From Mucilaginibacter dorajii (GTDB lineage Bacteria > Bacteroidota > Bacteroidia > Sphingobacteriales > Sphingobacteriaceae), in assembly GCF_024808255.1 (NCBI RefSeq), contig NZ_JANTYS010000001.1, positions 372,001 to 436,000 on the forward strand: a stretch of DNA of 64,000 nucleotides, given 5' to 3'. Positions 8,474 to 17,192 of this stretch are shown one piece after another. Every line of letters starts with the position of its first letter. Within the stretch, counting starts at the first letter, position 1. A model generated the notes under the pieces. That model had not been told where the DNA came from, ran no database searches, and was given only the letters and a program-made list of their open reading frames with translations. Both the position numbers and the translations under genes were made by a program.

Positions 8474-9005
8474 AGCGATAAGAGATAAAGGTTCATAAAT
8501 ATAAGCATATGTTTTCTAAAACAACAAAATACTACGCTGGTTATTAGTGATTTATATGGGGAATATATCGCTTTTAATGTTTTTTGAGACCTTGAAATAA
8601 TATAGCCCTATTTGTTACCCGCATTCGTAAAAGATTCCTTTGATTTTACCTGCTAGAACTCCTCTGTGACAAGCCGGATCAGGCTCCTTTTCATTTGTCC
8701 GCAGGAACAGGTATCGCCTCCGGCTCCAATGGCATTTTTTTATTTAATCCATTTTATTTTTAGTCGAAACGGGTAAAAAGCGCAGCTAAAATCAAGCCCG
8801 GTGCTGTCGTTGGGTTTGCAAAAGACTACGGCATAAACGGCTGCCTCCCCAGAGGGTCCCCTCCAATTATTCCGTTTCCTTTTGCCCGCTGCCGGGCTTT
8901 ACGATTTGCTTTCTTTTTTCCCTTTTTCTTTTAAAAATAATCCACCAGGACGGGGCGACAAGAGAAGAACAGTAAACAAATTAATTCACATTAACAGTTA
9001 AACGT
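8474..9005. other. Non-coding divergent spacer
   Basis: I see no gene. The region separates the minus-strand SGNH gene from ssb and must hold promoters for both. A small hairpin (GCCCG, loop CTGC, CGGGC at 8884-8897) precedes a long pyrimidine tract near 8905-8935. The composition becomes C-rich near the ssb side, like the mobile block that follows, so the boundary of that block may lie here. Confidence 0.4.
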
Positions 9006-9401
9006 ATGTTATTCACAGGAAGACTAACCGGGGACGCAGCAGTAAAAACAGTCAACGGCGACAAACAACTCATCAACTTCACCGTGGCCATCAACCAAAG
9101 ATGGAAAGACAAAGCGGGCGAAAAAAAGGAAAAAGCTGCCTTTATTGATTGCACCTACTGGCGGCATACCGGGCTTGCCGAATACCTCAGCAAAGGCGCA
9201 GTAGTGGAGATTTTAGGATGGGTGGAAGCGGAGGCTTATCAAAGTACGACACGGGGGTTGCAGTCAAGACTGACCTGCACCTGCGACACCATTAAGCTGT
9301 TCACCATGACAGCCAAATCAAACGACCCTGCAAACAGCACAGAAAAAACAGCCGTCACCGCAGGCGCAAAGGCAGCGGGCGACGACGACCTGCCATTCTA
9401 A
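9006..9401 (+). CDS. ssb: Single-stranded DNA-binding protein
   Basis: This 131-residue protein has an OB fold: an N-terminal strand, LTGDAAVKTVNGDKQLINFT, and the typical FIDCTYWRHTGLAEYLSKGA segment. The C-terminus is acidic and ends DDDLPF, the tail that recruits replication and repair proteins. It heads a run of genes typical of Bacteroidetes integrative elements and PRTRC plasmids, so it is probably the element's own SSB that protects single-stranded DNA during transfer or replication. It is shorter than the usual chromosomal SSB because the linker is short. Confidence 0.92.
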   Translation: MLFTGRLTGDAAVKTVNGDKQLINFTVAINQRWKDKAGEKKEKAAFIDCTYWRHTGLAEYLSKGAVVEILGWVEAEAYQSTTRGLQSRLTCTCDTIKLFTMTAKSNDPANSTEKTAVTAGAKAAGDDDLPF

Positions 9402-9452
9402 ATCCATTCAGCTATTCATTTAAAAAAATCAAAAACATTAAAAATTACCATC

Positions 9453-10511
9453 ATGGCGCACAATATCAATTTCAACGAGCAAACAGGACAACACAGTTTC
9501 TTTAGCGTAAAGCAAAAGGCATGGCACGGATTAGGGCAGATTGTCGAAGATTATCCAACCAGTAAGGAAGCATTGCAATTCGCAGGACTTGATTACGAGG
9601 TGGTCAAATCACCCCTGTTTACCCAAAGTCATGGGATAACCACAGGCAGCGAAGGCGAGCTGATAGCAGGTATGGACATTGCCGTTCCTAATTACTACGC
9701 CACCATGCGAACCGATAACAATTCCATATTGGGGGTAGTGGGCAGGGACTACAGCATCGTACAGAACCGGGACGCATTCAGCTTTTTTGATGCCATTGTA
9801 GGCGGGGACGGGATGCAGTATGAAACCGCAGGGGCTTTAGGTAACGGTGAACGCATTTTTATTACCGCCAAACTCCCCGGCTATATTAAAGTTGGACACG
9901 ACGATTACATTGAAAAATACCTTTTCCTGACCACTTCGCACGATGGCTCGGGCAGTATCACCGCAGCATTTACCCCCGTGAGGATCGTCTGCCAGAATAC
10001 TTTAGGCGCAGCACTCCGTAACAGCTCCAATACGATTAAGATACGCCATACCGCCAACGCAGAGGACAGGCTGAAGGAAGCACACAAGGTCATGGGCATT
10101 TCTAATAAAATGGCCGATGAACTGGACGGCATCTTCAACCAGTGGACAAAGGTGCGCATCACCGATAAGGACGTTATGAAACTCATTCAGCAGGCAATGG
10201 CGCCAAGCAAGGAGGTATTGAAAAGCCTGAAAACAGGGGAGGAATTGTCCACCGTCTTTAAAAACATCTGTGACAATGCCTTTATGTACGCCATGGCAAG
10301 CCCGACCCAACAGACCGAAACCACCAAAGGTACTTTGTTCGGGGCTTTCAACGCCATCACCGGTTATTTCCAAAATGTGAAGGAATACAAAGACGACGAG
10401 GCCAAAGTAAAATCCATTATCGGCGGTACAGGGCAGTTACGCACACAGGCTGCATTTGACCTGTGTCTTGGCTATGCCCAAAACGGTGCGGAAATTTTAA
10501 GCTTCAATTAA
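9453..10511 (+). CDS. DUF932 / phage-plasmid-like protein
   Basis: This 352-residue protein matches the DUF932 family found on phages, plasmids and integrative elements. It begins with the characteristic KQKAWHGLGQIVEDYPT segment. It continues with YYATMRTDNNSILGVVGRDY, then VRIVCQNTLGAAL. The molecular function is not established. It sits between ssb and the PRTRC genes, its usual company. A GC-rich hairpin follows its stop. Confidence 0.88.
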   Translation: MAHNINFNEQTGQHSFFSVKQKAWHGLGQIVEDYPTSKEALQFAGLDYEVVKSPLFTQSHGITTGSEGELIAGMDIAVPNYYATMRTDNNSILGVVGRDYSIVQNRDAFSFFDAIVGGDGMQYETAGALGNGERIFITAKLPGYIKVGHDDYIEKYLFLTTSHDGSGSITAAFTPVRIVCQNTLGAALRNSSNTIKIRHTANAEDRLKEAHKVMGISNKMADELDGIFNQWTKVRITDKDVMKLIQQAMAPSKEVLKSLKTGEELSTVFKNICDNAFMYAMASPTQQTETTKGTLFGAFNAITGYFQNVKEYKDDEAKVKSIIGGTGQLRTQAAFDLCLGYAQNGAEILSFN

Positions 10512-10519
10512 TCATCACC

Positions 10520-10541
10520 GGGGGAGCAATCCCCCGCATTT
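10520..10541 (+). terminator. GC-rich hairpin after the DUF932 gene
   Basis: GGGGGA, loop GCAA, TCCCCC (10520-10535) is followed by GCATTTT. It may be a weak intrinsic terminator or a processing site. It lies 20 nt before the next start, so it could also dampen expression between genes of one operon. Confidence 0.45.
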
Positions 10542-10555
10542 TAAAAACATAGCAG

Positions 10556-10798
10556 ATGGAAACCAACAGCAATCTACCCAAATGGGTAATCAGGGAAGCT
10601 GTAACAGACTGTATGGACGTGTACGAGTTTGCTCATAAATACCGCAAGCCCGACAGGTTTACCGGACGGGGAAAGGAACACGAGCAGGCATTGATGCAAA
10701 GCCATATAGACGACATCGCAAGGCGCGGCTATACGACCATTTCACACCATGATAACATCACGGGCAGAATAGTAGCATTTATACCCGAAACGACATAG
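10556..10798 (+). CDS. Small hypothetical protein of the PRTRC block
   Basis: This 80-residue acidic-basic mixed protein (starts METNSNLPKWVIREAVTD) has no membrane segment or recognised motif. It lies between two GC-rich hairpins in a head-to-tail run of element genes. A real gene is likely because codon use and spacing match its neighbours. The function is unknown. Confidence 0.6.
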   Translation: METNSNLPKWVIREAVTDCMDVYEFAHKYRKPDRFTGRGKEHEQALMQSHIDDIARRGYTTISHHDNITGRIVAFIPETT

Positions 10799-10807
10799 AA
10801 TGAACCT

Positions 10808-10826
10808 GCGGGGCAGCCCCGCTTTT
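10808..10826 (+). terminator. GC-rich hairpin with T run
   Basis: GCGGGG, loop CAG, CCCCGC is followed by TTTT. It is a compact terminator-like hairpin just after the stop at 10798 and 22 nt before the next start at 10848. It is the second such hairpin in this operon. Confidence 0.45.
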
Positions 10827-10847
10827 AATCATCAAAAAATAAACATC

Positions 10848-11225
10848 ATGCAAGCATTACACACATTCAATAACGTGCAGAAAGCAAAGCTTTTACATGC
10901 GCTCTTTATACACGAGATACCAGGCTTTTTAATCTATGCCCAACAACTGTCAGCCTACATCAGGGATAATCCTGATGAGGTGCGCAAGGTTTGGAAAAAC
11001 CAACTGTTCGGGGTGGATTTTTGGTTTCAGTTGTCCGAAGCAGCCGACCGCAAAATCAAACAATACGGCAGGCTACTCGAAAAAAGCAGCAACGTGTTTG
11101 CCGACCAGTTATTTGACGGTTACAGCGCATTATACCTGCATCATTGCCTGACCACCTATACCGATAAAGGCAGGCACAAAGACCCCAAATTCAAATTAGC
11201 TGTTGAACTGATTTTTAATCCCTGA
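10848..11225 (+). CDS. Hypothetical protein of the PRTRC block
   Basis: This 125-residue protein starts at ATG 10848 (MQALHTFNNVQKAKLLHALF). An upstream in-frame ATG at 10800 would place the 10808 hairpin inside the gene, so the later start is preferred. It is mostly helical, with an aromatic patch WKNQLFGVDFWFQLSEAAD. The family was not recognised. It is followed after 2 nt by the next gene, so it is part of the same transcript. Confidence 0.6.
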   Translation: MQALHTFNNVQKAKLLHALFIHEIPGFLIYAQQLSAYIRDNPDEVRKVWKNQLFGVDFWFQLSEAADRKIKQYGRLLEKSSNVFADQLFDGYSALYLHHCLTTYTDKGRHKDPKFKLAVELIFNP

Positions 11226-11227
11226 TT

Positions 11228-11797
11228 ATGAAAACAATAGAACTCCATATTTACCTCTTCCCTGAACTGAGCGAAGAAGCACAGGAAAGGGCGTTGGACG
11301 ACCAGCGTTTCACCAACGTGGACAGCTTTTGGTGGGATAACATTTATGAAGATGCACGGCAAATCGGGCTGAAAATAAAAGGCTTCGAACTGGAAAACGG
11401 GTATTACTGCAATGGGGAATTTACAGAAAATGCCTGTTTTTGCGCCGGGAAAATACTGGACAGTCATGGCGAAAGCACCGAAACCTACCAAATCGCCCTG
11501 TCTTTTCGGACAGAACGGGACAGGATTATAGCCGACTGGCCGAAAGATGAACATGGTGAATTAGCATCTACCGGGGACTTGGATAGCGAACTCGACAGGG
11601 TGGAGGATGATTTTCTGACAGCCATCCGGTGGGCATACCACAGCCTGCTCATACAGGAGTATAATTTCCTGACAGGTGACAAAGCCATTACCGAAACCTT
11701 TGAAGCACAGGACTGCCATTTTACGGCAGATGGCAGGATAGCCACACGCCTTGAAAAATTAGCCAATGTACCAGCGCAAAATCAGGAACAGCCATGA
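11228..11797 (+). CDS. Hypothetical phage/plasmid-type protein
   Basis: This 189-residue acidic protein contains LSEEAQERALDDQRF and FWWDNIYEDARQIGLKI near the N-terminus. The pattern occurs in a family of phage and plasmid proteins of unknown role that are sometimes labelled antitoxin-like. No catalytic motif is visible. The stop overlaps the next start by 4 nt (ATGA), so translation is coupled. Confidence 0.6.
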   Translation: MKTIELHIYLFPELSEEAQERALDDQRFTNVDSFWWDNIYEDARQIGLKIKGFELENGYYCNGEFTENACFCAGKILDSHGESTETYQIALSFRTERDRIIADWPKDEHGELASTGDLDSELDRVEDDFLTAIRWAYHSLLIQEYNFLTGDKAITETFEAQDCHFTADGRIATRLEKLANVPAQNQEQP

Positions 11798-12063
11798 GCA
11801 ACTTATCAAATAAAACGGAAAGAAAGGCACTCAAAGCCCTTTCCAAAACCCTGCGCTTTTTCGATGAACTGCGGGATTTGGATATGACCGCCTGTGATGA
11901 TTATGATGCCAGTTCGGCGCAAATCCTGATACATGGCATACTTCAGGCAAACGGCTATATGGCTGTCCATGAGCCGGGCAAAGGGACACGCCTGATGAAA
12001 CAGGCCGATTACGATAGATGGTTAAACACAAAAAAACAACAACATGAAAACGAACTTCTTTGA
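11794..12063 (+). CDS. Small hypothetical protein of the PRTRC block
   Basis: This 89-residue protein starts MSNLSNKTERKALKALSKTL. It overlaps the previous gene by 4 nt and the PRTRC protein E gene by 20 nt. It is lysine- and aspartate-rich with no recognised fold. Dense overlap on both sides supports it as a real gene of the cassette. Confidence 0.6.
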   Translation: MSNLSNKTERKALKALSKTLRFFDELRDLDMTACDDYDASSAQILIHGILQANGYMAVHEPGKGTRLMKQADYDRWLNTKKQQHENELL

Positions 12064-12640
12064 AAATATAACTGCCCTAAACGTTCCCGGTAAATGGAAC
12101 TTAGCTATTCACACAGATGAACAGGGACAGTTTACCGTGTCGGCATTATTCACCGCCCTGCACAATGCGGACAATGCCACCAAAGGCATACCGCCCCTGC
12201 TCCTGAAAGGGACAGCGCCCGAACTGGACGAGGGCTTTTTTGAAACCATTACACAGCCAGTACAGCAAACCGCAGGGCTGTATAACAACCTTAATGCCTA
12301 TTACAAGGAACTGGAAAAGGCACGTTTGGCCTCCAAAATTGAACAGGATAAGAAGCATAAGAACAACCCTAAACCGAAACCCGCCACAGGCGCAGCGGGG
12401 GACAGCGACATCGAAATAGGAGAACCACAGCCCAACAAGGAGGAAAAACGCAAGGCCTATGTTCAGGCCATGATCAAAATCAATGAACTGAATGCAGCCT
12501 GTAAGTACGAGGAAGCATTAGCTCTGCTGCCATCAGCCACAGATTACCCCGAAAAGGAAGCCGAACTGAAAATCAAATTGGCCGACCTGACCCGCAAACG
12601 GGATCAGATGGCACAGGCACTATCATTATTTAATTCTTAA
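12044..12640 (+). CDS. PRTRC system protein E
   Basis: This 198-residue protein is recognised by its beta-rich start (NVPGKWNLAIHTDEQGQFTV), the IPPLLLKGTAPELDEGFF segment, and a basic, proline-rich middle (about 95-125). A helical C-terminal segment (KAYVQAMIKINELNAACKYE) follows. PRTRC (ParB-related, ThiF-related cassette) genes travel together on plasmids and integrative elements; protein E has no proven activity. It precedes protein C by 13 nt, the usual order. Confidence 0.8.
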   Translation: MKTNFFENITALNVPGKWNLAIHTDEQGQFTVSALFTALHNADNATKGIPPLLLKGTAPELDEGFFETITQPVQQTAGLYNNLNAYYKELEKARLASKIEQDKKHKNNPKPKPATGAAGDSDIEIGEPQPNKEEKRKAYVQAMIKINELNAACKYEEALALLPSATDYPEKEAELKIKLADLTRKRDQMAQALSLFNS

Positions 12641-12653
12641 ACCGGAGAAAGCC

Positions 12654-12872
12654 ATGCTAGCGACAACCACATTACAGCGAGTGTTTTTACACAAAGAAAA
12701 TAATATAGAAATCGTATTGACAGACCCCGGTGAGGCTTTTGCGCCCGAAGCGGTGATGACCTTTTATTCGGCAACTTATCCCATTCTGACCAACGCCAAA
12801 ATTGTCGGCCCCGAAATCAAAAACGATCAGATACAGTACCGCTTTGAAAGTACGATGGGGACGAAAGGATAA
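12654..12872 (+). CDS. PRTRC system protein C
   Basis: This 72-residue protein has the typical order of strands: TLQRVFLHKENNIEIVLTDP, an FAPEAVMTFYSATYPILTNA segment, then VGPEIKNDQIQYRF. Small size and position next to E2-like and E1-like genes fit the proposal that it is a ubiquitin-like modifier of the cassette. That role is inferred from context, and the protein ends MGTKG rather than in a classic Gly-Gly. Confidence 0.8.
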   Translation: MLATTTLQRVFLHKENNIEIVLTDPGEAFAPEAVMTFYSATYPILTNAKIVGPEIKNDQIQYRFESTMGTKG

Positions 12873-12877
12873 AGACG

Positions 12878-13054
12878 ATGAAAGAACAGCAAATTAAACG
12901 GAGGATACCCATCAATAAAGAAAACGACCAATGGCAACTGCATCAGCGATTCAGAAATTTCACGCAGCAACTCGACAAACTGCCGGACGCAGGAGAAGTA
13001 CGGCGCAACCCGCAAAGGAGCGCACCGCAGGGCATCGTATCCATGGTTTTCTGA
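12878..13054 (+). CDS. 58-codon reading frame, probable N-terminus of the F-position gene
   Basis: It starts at ATG 12878, 5 nt after protein C, and reads MKEQQIKRRIPINKENDQWQ and onward to TGA 13052. The composition is natural for a protein. The overlapping frame from 12931 is full of Arg, Ala and Thr and looks out of frame until about 13045. At the stop the frame crosses GTTTTC. One more T there would fuse it in frame to the long downstream sequence (...VSMVFLKSRFLPFW). It is either a separate small gene or the start of one broken or recoded gene. Confidence 0.5.
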   Translation: MKEQQIKRRIPINKENDQWQLHQRFRNFTQQLDKLPDAGEVRRNPQRSAPQGIVSMVF

Positions 13055-14031
13055 AATCCCGTTTTCTGCCCTTTTGGGCGATACAGGCAAGAAACTACAG
13101 GCAGGTGGAAGCGGAGTTTTTCCGCTCCCTTGCCAACCTGTGTACGGTCTATGATTTGCCTGTGCCGGATGTTTCGGACATCGCTTTTCCGCAGAATGTG
13201 ACCATAGCCTATATGCAGGTAAAGGAAGCCCTGAAGCTAAAGGATAAAAGTGCGGATTGCATCATCATCAAAGACAGTGCCCACAGCGCAACACTGGCGG
13301 TACTCAAAAGCTTTGATACCGGGCATTGCCTGTATTATATCCCGGTCAGGCCATTGTGGAACTTGGTGCGAACCGCACGGCAGCAGCCTTTGGCGGAAAT
13401 GCTCCTGTCCGTTTATGCTTACCTGTACCAAATCGCCAGGCTGCCATACTATACCGAAAGTGACAGCTATCTGTCCGGTGAGTATGCCATGTTACAGCAA
13501 TGGATAGATGAGGCCGATGACGAAGGTGACGAAGAACAGCAGTACCGGGAGGAACAAACCGAAGCGATGGATTTGCTCAACTATGCGGGTGACCGCCTCG
13601 TAACCCTTATCCGGGATAATAACTACCTGCTCAAATGGGAAGCGAACATTCAGGCCTACAGGCAGAGCGGGGATTGGGACTTGGAAACCGAAAGTCTGGC
13701 AGACCAGTTCCTGACCCTGTTTAAGGAATATCCCCACCGTACCCTTTTTGATAATATACATGATGAACTGATAGCACCCGAAGAAACCGAAAGGGTCAGG
13801 ATGGAGCAATATGTCAGTTTTTACTGGAGCAGCAACGACTGCTTTTATGATATGCTTTTCGATACGATCAATAATGAGTTTCAGGAATGCGGGGTAACGG
13901 ATGAGCCAACAGCCGTACAGCTACTTGATACGCCACAGCCAAGGATATTGAATAGCCTCGATTTTGAAAAGCGGCTTTTTGACCTGATTGACAAACTATG
14001 CGGAATACTAAATCAATACGACCATGAATAA
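12931..14031 (+). CDS. PRTRC-locus protein in the protein F position
   Basis: The coding frame ends at 14031 and is convincing from about residue 39 (FLKSRFLPFWAIQARNYRQV) to the end. The first 38 residues from ATG 12931 are probably not translated this way, because the frame at 12878 is a better N-terminus. The protein is large (about 330-385 residues depending on the start) and acidic (EADDEGDEEQQYREEQTEA near 192-212). It lies between PRTRC C and B, the place of protein F. It overlaps protein B by 8 nt. Function is unknown. The frame discrepancy may be a one-base deletion in a T run, a sequencing error or recoding. Confidence 0.65.
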   Translation: MATASAIQKFHAATRQTAGRRRSTAQPAKERTAGHRIHGFLKSRFLPFWAIQARNYRQVEAEFFRSLANLCTVYDLPVPDVSDIAFPQNVTIAYMQVKEALKLKDKSADCIIIKDSAHSATLAVLKSFDTGHCLYYIPVRPLWNLVRTARQQPLAEMLLSVYAYLYQIARLPYYTESDSYLSGEYAMLQQWIDEADDEGDEEQQYREEQTEAMDLLNYAGDRLVTLIRDNNYLLKWEANIQAYRQSGDWDLETESLADQFLTLFKEYPHRTLFDNIHDELIAPEETERVRMEQYVSFYWSSNDCFYDMLFDTINNEFQECGVTDEPTAVQLLDTPQPRILNSLDFEKRLFDLIDKLCGILNQYDHE

Positions 14032-14767
14032 CGTAACCAACGAGTTTAACGATAAATATATACCCTATAAAGCCTTGTTGATTTACAATTGCGAAAGGGA
14101 AAATGACAGCAATATCAACACTGATGAAGCCAATTCCGTTTATGTGGAAAGCTATGATATTGGTTTATTGGGCAACCCCATCAACGCCCATCCCTTATCC
14201 CTGAAGGAAAGCATCGCCTTAGCGGAATTACTGCAAAGCGGTGCCGATATGCAGAACGGGTATCTGAAACCAAAGGGCGTGCTGCCGAATAACCTGCTTT
14301 ACTTGAAATCAGACAGCTCGGGCTATGCCGTATGGTACACCCCACCACAGCAAAGGAATTTGTTTTTTGTGGGAAGTCTGGGCATCCCCTGCGGTAAGGC
14401 CTATGTTCCGGCAATGGTATGGAAAGCCACAAGGGACGGTCTTTCGGTTTTTGCCGTCAAAGGCAAGTCCAAGCCGACAGCCAAAACAGCTTTGCATTAT
14501 GCGCCCTATTTTAATATCTATTCCGATGGACGGGTTTGTATGGGTGATGTGAACATCAGCATTGACAGGGGTACATACCTTGAAAACTTTATGATGCAGT
14601 GGGAAGCCTATTTTTTTGGCAGCTATTTCAGTCATACCATTAGCGGGGGAAGCCGGATAAACGGCAACATTGTTCAATTATGGCAGCAACAGGTAAGCAC
14701 CGGAAACAGGTTTAACGAACTGCTATTGGTCAAAAATGGTTTAACCCTTAACCAGCTTATCCGATGA
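14024..14767 (+). CDS. PRTRC system protein B
   Basis: This 247-residue protein has the family hallmarks: HPLSLKESIALAELLQ, YAVWYTPPQQRNLFF, VPAMVWKATRDGLSVFAVKG and the YFNIYSDGRVCMGDVNI segment near 165-180. Protein B has been proposed to have an E2-like (ubiquitin-conjugating) fold. Cys172 in the GRVCMGD motif is the visible candidate active-site residue, which is inference. It overlaps the ThiF gene by 4 nt, so the two are made together. Confidence 0.82.
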   Translation: MNNVTNEFNDKYIPYKALLIYNCERENDSNINTDEANSVYVESYDIGLLGNPINAHPLSLKESIALAELLQSGADMQNGYLKPKGVLPNNLLYLKSDSSGYAVWYTPPQQRNLFFVGSLGIPCGKAYVPAMVWKATRDGLSVFAVKGKSKPTAKTALHYAPYFNIYSDGRVCMGDVNISIDRGTYLENFMMQWEAYFFGSYFSHTISGGSRINGNIVQLWQQQVSTGNRFNELLLVKNGLTLNQLIR

Positions 14768-15648
14768 AAAAACTCAAAATAAAACAGCCCCTTACTGCCG
14801 TTCATATCGTGGAAAAAGAATGGCTCAATCCCTATAACCCGATTGTGGTTAACCTGATCGGGGCGGGTGGTACAGGCAGCCAGGTGCTTACCGCTTTGGC
14901 GAGGATGAACCATGCGCTCATTGAATTGAACCATCCCGGCCTGTTTGTGCGCCTGTTTGATGATGATAAAGTGGAACGTGCCAACTTGGGCAGGCAGCTA
15001 TTCGCCACCGCCGAACTCAAACAATATAAGGCGGTCGCCCTCATTAACCGGGTGAACCTGTTTTTTGGAACAAACTGGAAAGCGTTAACCACCCGGTACG
15101 ATAAAGCGGGTTTGAAAGCGCAGAACGAACTGGCACAGGCCGGGCTGACTATATCCTGCGTGGACACCGTACAGGCACGGTTGGAAATTGCGGATATTTT
15201 GAAAGCCGTGTATAAACGTACTAATGGTTATGGCCGGAACAAGCCTGTTTACTATATGGACTTTGGCAACAGCCGTTTTAGCGGGCAGGTGATACTTTCC
15301 ACTATTGGCAAAGTACCGCAGCCGGAAATGAAAAAGTACCAAACTGTGGAAACTCTGCCGATGGTGACCGATGAGTTTAAAGATTTGCTGATGGCCTCGG
15401 AAAGTGCCGATAAAACCCCAAGCTGTTCTTTAGCCGAAGCCCTTACCAAGCAGGACTTATTTATCAACTCGGCTTTAGCTAATGTAGGCGCATCCCTGTT
15501 ATGGCAGCTGTTCCGGGAGGGGGTGTTATTCAACCGGGGCTTTTTCCTCAACCTTAAAGAGTTCAGGATGCAGCCTTTGAAGGTCAGCGCTCCGGTTGCG
15601 AAAATCGTACCGATGAAGCCCAAAAGAACTAAACGGAAGGTTGCATAA
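14764..15648 (+). CDS. PRTRC system ThiF-family (E1-like) adenylyltransferase
   Basis: This 294-residue E1/ThiF-type protein has the nucleotide-binding loop LIGAGGTGSQ at 31-40 and the ATP/Mg-binding stretch LFDDDKVERANLGRQ at 65-79. A downstream PSCSLAEAL segment near 218-226 carries a cysteine that could act in thiol transfer. ThiF enzymes adenylate the C-terminus of a ubiquitin-like or sulfur-carrier protein; PRTRC protein C is the likely partner here. The start overlaps protein B by 4 nt. PRTRC protein A (JAB-type) and protein D (ParB-related) are not seen nearby, so the cassette appears partial. Confidence 0.9.
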   Translation: MKKLKIKQPLTAVHIVEKEWLNPYNPIVVNLIGAGGTGSQVLTALARMNHALIELNHPGLFVRLFDDDKVERANLGRQLFATAELKQYKAVALINRVNLFFGTNWKALTTRYDKAGLKAQNELAQAGLTISCVDTVQARLEIADILKAVYKRTNGYGRNKPVYYMDFGNSRFSGQVILSTIGKVPQPEMKKYQTVETLPMVTDEFKDLLMASESADKTPSCSLAEALTKQDLFINSALANVGASLLWQLFREGVLFNRGFFLNLKEFRMQPLKVSAPVAKIVPMKPKRTKRKVA

Positions 15649-15651
15649 AAA

Positions 15652-15843
15652 ATGAATACCATGAAAATTATTGATTTAGACGGCAAAGAAATGACCGTCA
15701 CCGATTTGGAGCTGGCCATTATGCAGGCCGATGATTACCGCCATTACAGGCATACCGACCCTTCATTCAAATTACTGGATGAGGGCTTGCAGGCATATTG
15801 GGAAGATGTATACCAAAAGCTGCTGATGCTGAAAAACGAATAA
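15652..15843 (+). CDS. Small hypothetical protein after PRTRC ThiF
   Basis: This 63-residue protein contains MKIIDLDGKEMTVTDLELAI followed by DDYRHYRHTDPSF. It begins 3 nt after the ThiF stop; an in-frame ATG at 15661 is an alternative start. The fold is small and alpha/beta. It is likely part of the PRTRC operon. No function is known. Confidence 0.6.
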   Translation: MNTMKIIDLDGKEMTVTDLELAIMQADDYRHYRHTDPSFKLLDEGLQAYWEDVYQKLLMLKNE

Positions 15844-15987
15844 ATCGCGCGCCATCCTGCCACTTGCCGCTTTCATCCGCAACAGGCAGTCTGGCGTGTT
15901 GGGTCGCCTGAGTTTCAAAAAATCAAAGCCCGCCTCCCGGCCACCATTGCTTTTTTGAAACACAGGCATATTTCAATTATCAAAGAT

Positions 15988-17124
15988 ATGGTAAAGATCA
16001 AAGAGGGGTATATGATGTCTGCCTCTGAAAAGGCGGAATATGAGCGGGTTAATGCTTTACCCCGCAAGTTATCGGGACGGGTGGATTTCTATTACAAACC
16101 CCAAACCAAATACCCACCCCGCATTTATATGTATATGCACGCTGAAATATGGTGCGACCGCAACCGGAGGCCGATGGGCTTGTTTTATGCGGTGCCGTTT
16201 TTGTCGAGGCCGATGAACAGGGAGGAAATAGAATACCATCATTTTGATAACCGTTTGTGTTATCACCAGTACGAGGATTGGGATAAACTGATCTATGCCG
16301 AAGAACAGGAAGCAGATCAGTTGGATCAGGAAATCCCCGGTTCCGGTGCTGCGTTCCTGGAGAAACTCAAAGGTTTCCGGGAAATGTATGCTATCGGAGG
16401 GCAACCCCCAAAGAAAGTTGCCGGCGTAAACCAACAACCCGAAAGTGAAGTAACCCCGCTTTTGCAGGAGCTGATCGCTAACGGGCATCAATATACGGTT
16501 CAACAAATAGGGGACTTGCTGGATCAGGAGCAGCGGGGTGAAAAGCGGTTGGCCGTCCTGATCCTTTTGAGGGAACTCTATAAAAGTATGGCTACAGGTG
16601 TGGGTAGTGATCTGAATATTACCCCGGAGATCATAGAACGTAAAGCCTTTCTTTCGCAGGAACGAACCCGGCGGAATTTTGTGAGGCGGGTTTACCAAAA
16701 GAACCCATTGTTTGCACTGGAAGAAATCCGTATCAGGTTTCCCGGATATACGGAAGTCATGTTAATGACCGACCTTGCTGTTAAAAAGCAAAAAAAGCGA
16801 AAGAAAAAACACAAACCTGTTTTAGACCTCCGCCGCTGCCAGCTCGAAAAATTGGCACACAGGCTGCAATCAGAGAACCTGATAGAAAAAGATTACCAAA
16901 GTACCTGCTGCCGGATGGTTATGCTTCAGAATGCCCACGATCATCGTTTGCCCATCCCTTTAATGGTGACTTTGAACAAGGAAACCCTTGTTTACTCTTT
17001 TCACTGGCGTACCAGGGAAAAAGTGGTGAAGTCGTTTGTGGAATTGGCCAATATCAAAGGGACTACCCATCAGGAACTCGGGCAGCGGTATAAAGACATA
17101 AAAGGCAGCAGCTATAGCTATTGA
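15988..17124 (+). CDS. Hypothetical protein of the mobile block
   Basis: I do not recognise this protein of about 378 residues. ATG 15988 is chosen (MVKIKEGYMMSASEK); 15955 lies in less coding-like sequence and 16012 is also possible. It has an aromatic N-terminal half (VDFYYKPQTKYPPRIYMYMH), an acidic linker, then a helical segment (EVTPLLQELIANGHQYTV). A strongly basic patch (KKQKKRKKKHKP) lies near 270-285, suggesting nucleic-acid contact. It follows the PRTRC genes on the same strand, so it probably belongs to the same element. Confidence 0.6.
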   Translation: MVKIKEGYMMSASEKAEYERVNALPRKLSGRVDFYYKPQTKYPPRIYMYMHAEIWCDRNRRPMGLFYAVPFLSRPMNREEIEYHHFDNRLCYHQYEDWDKLIYAEEQEADQLDQEIPGSGAAFLEKLKGFREMYAIGGQPPKKVAGVNQQPESEVTPLLQELIANGHQYTVQQIGDLLDQEQRGEKRLAVLILLRELYKSMATGVGSDLNITPEIIERKAFLSQERTRRNFVRRVYQKNPLFALEEIRIRFPGYTEVMLMTDLAVKKQKKRKKKHKPVLDLRRCQLEKLAHRLQSENLIEKDYQSTCCRMVMLQNAHDHRLPIPLMVTLNKETLVYSFHWRTREKVVKSFVELANIKGTTHQELGQRYKDIKGSSYSY

Positions 17125-17192
17125 AAATGCCCGGCAGCTCCGGCATAGCCGGAGCGGTTGCCAATTGTTCTATTTGCCCGTTAGGGTTTCCG

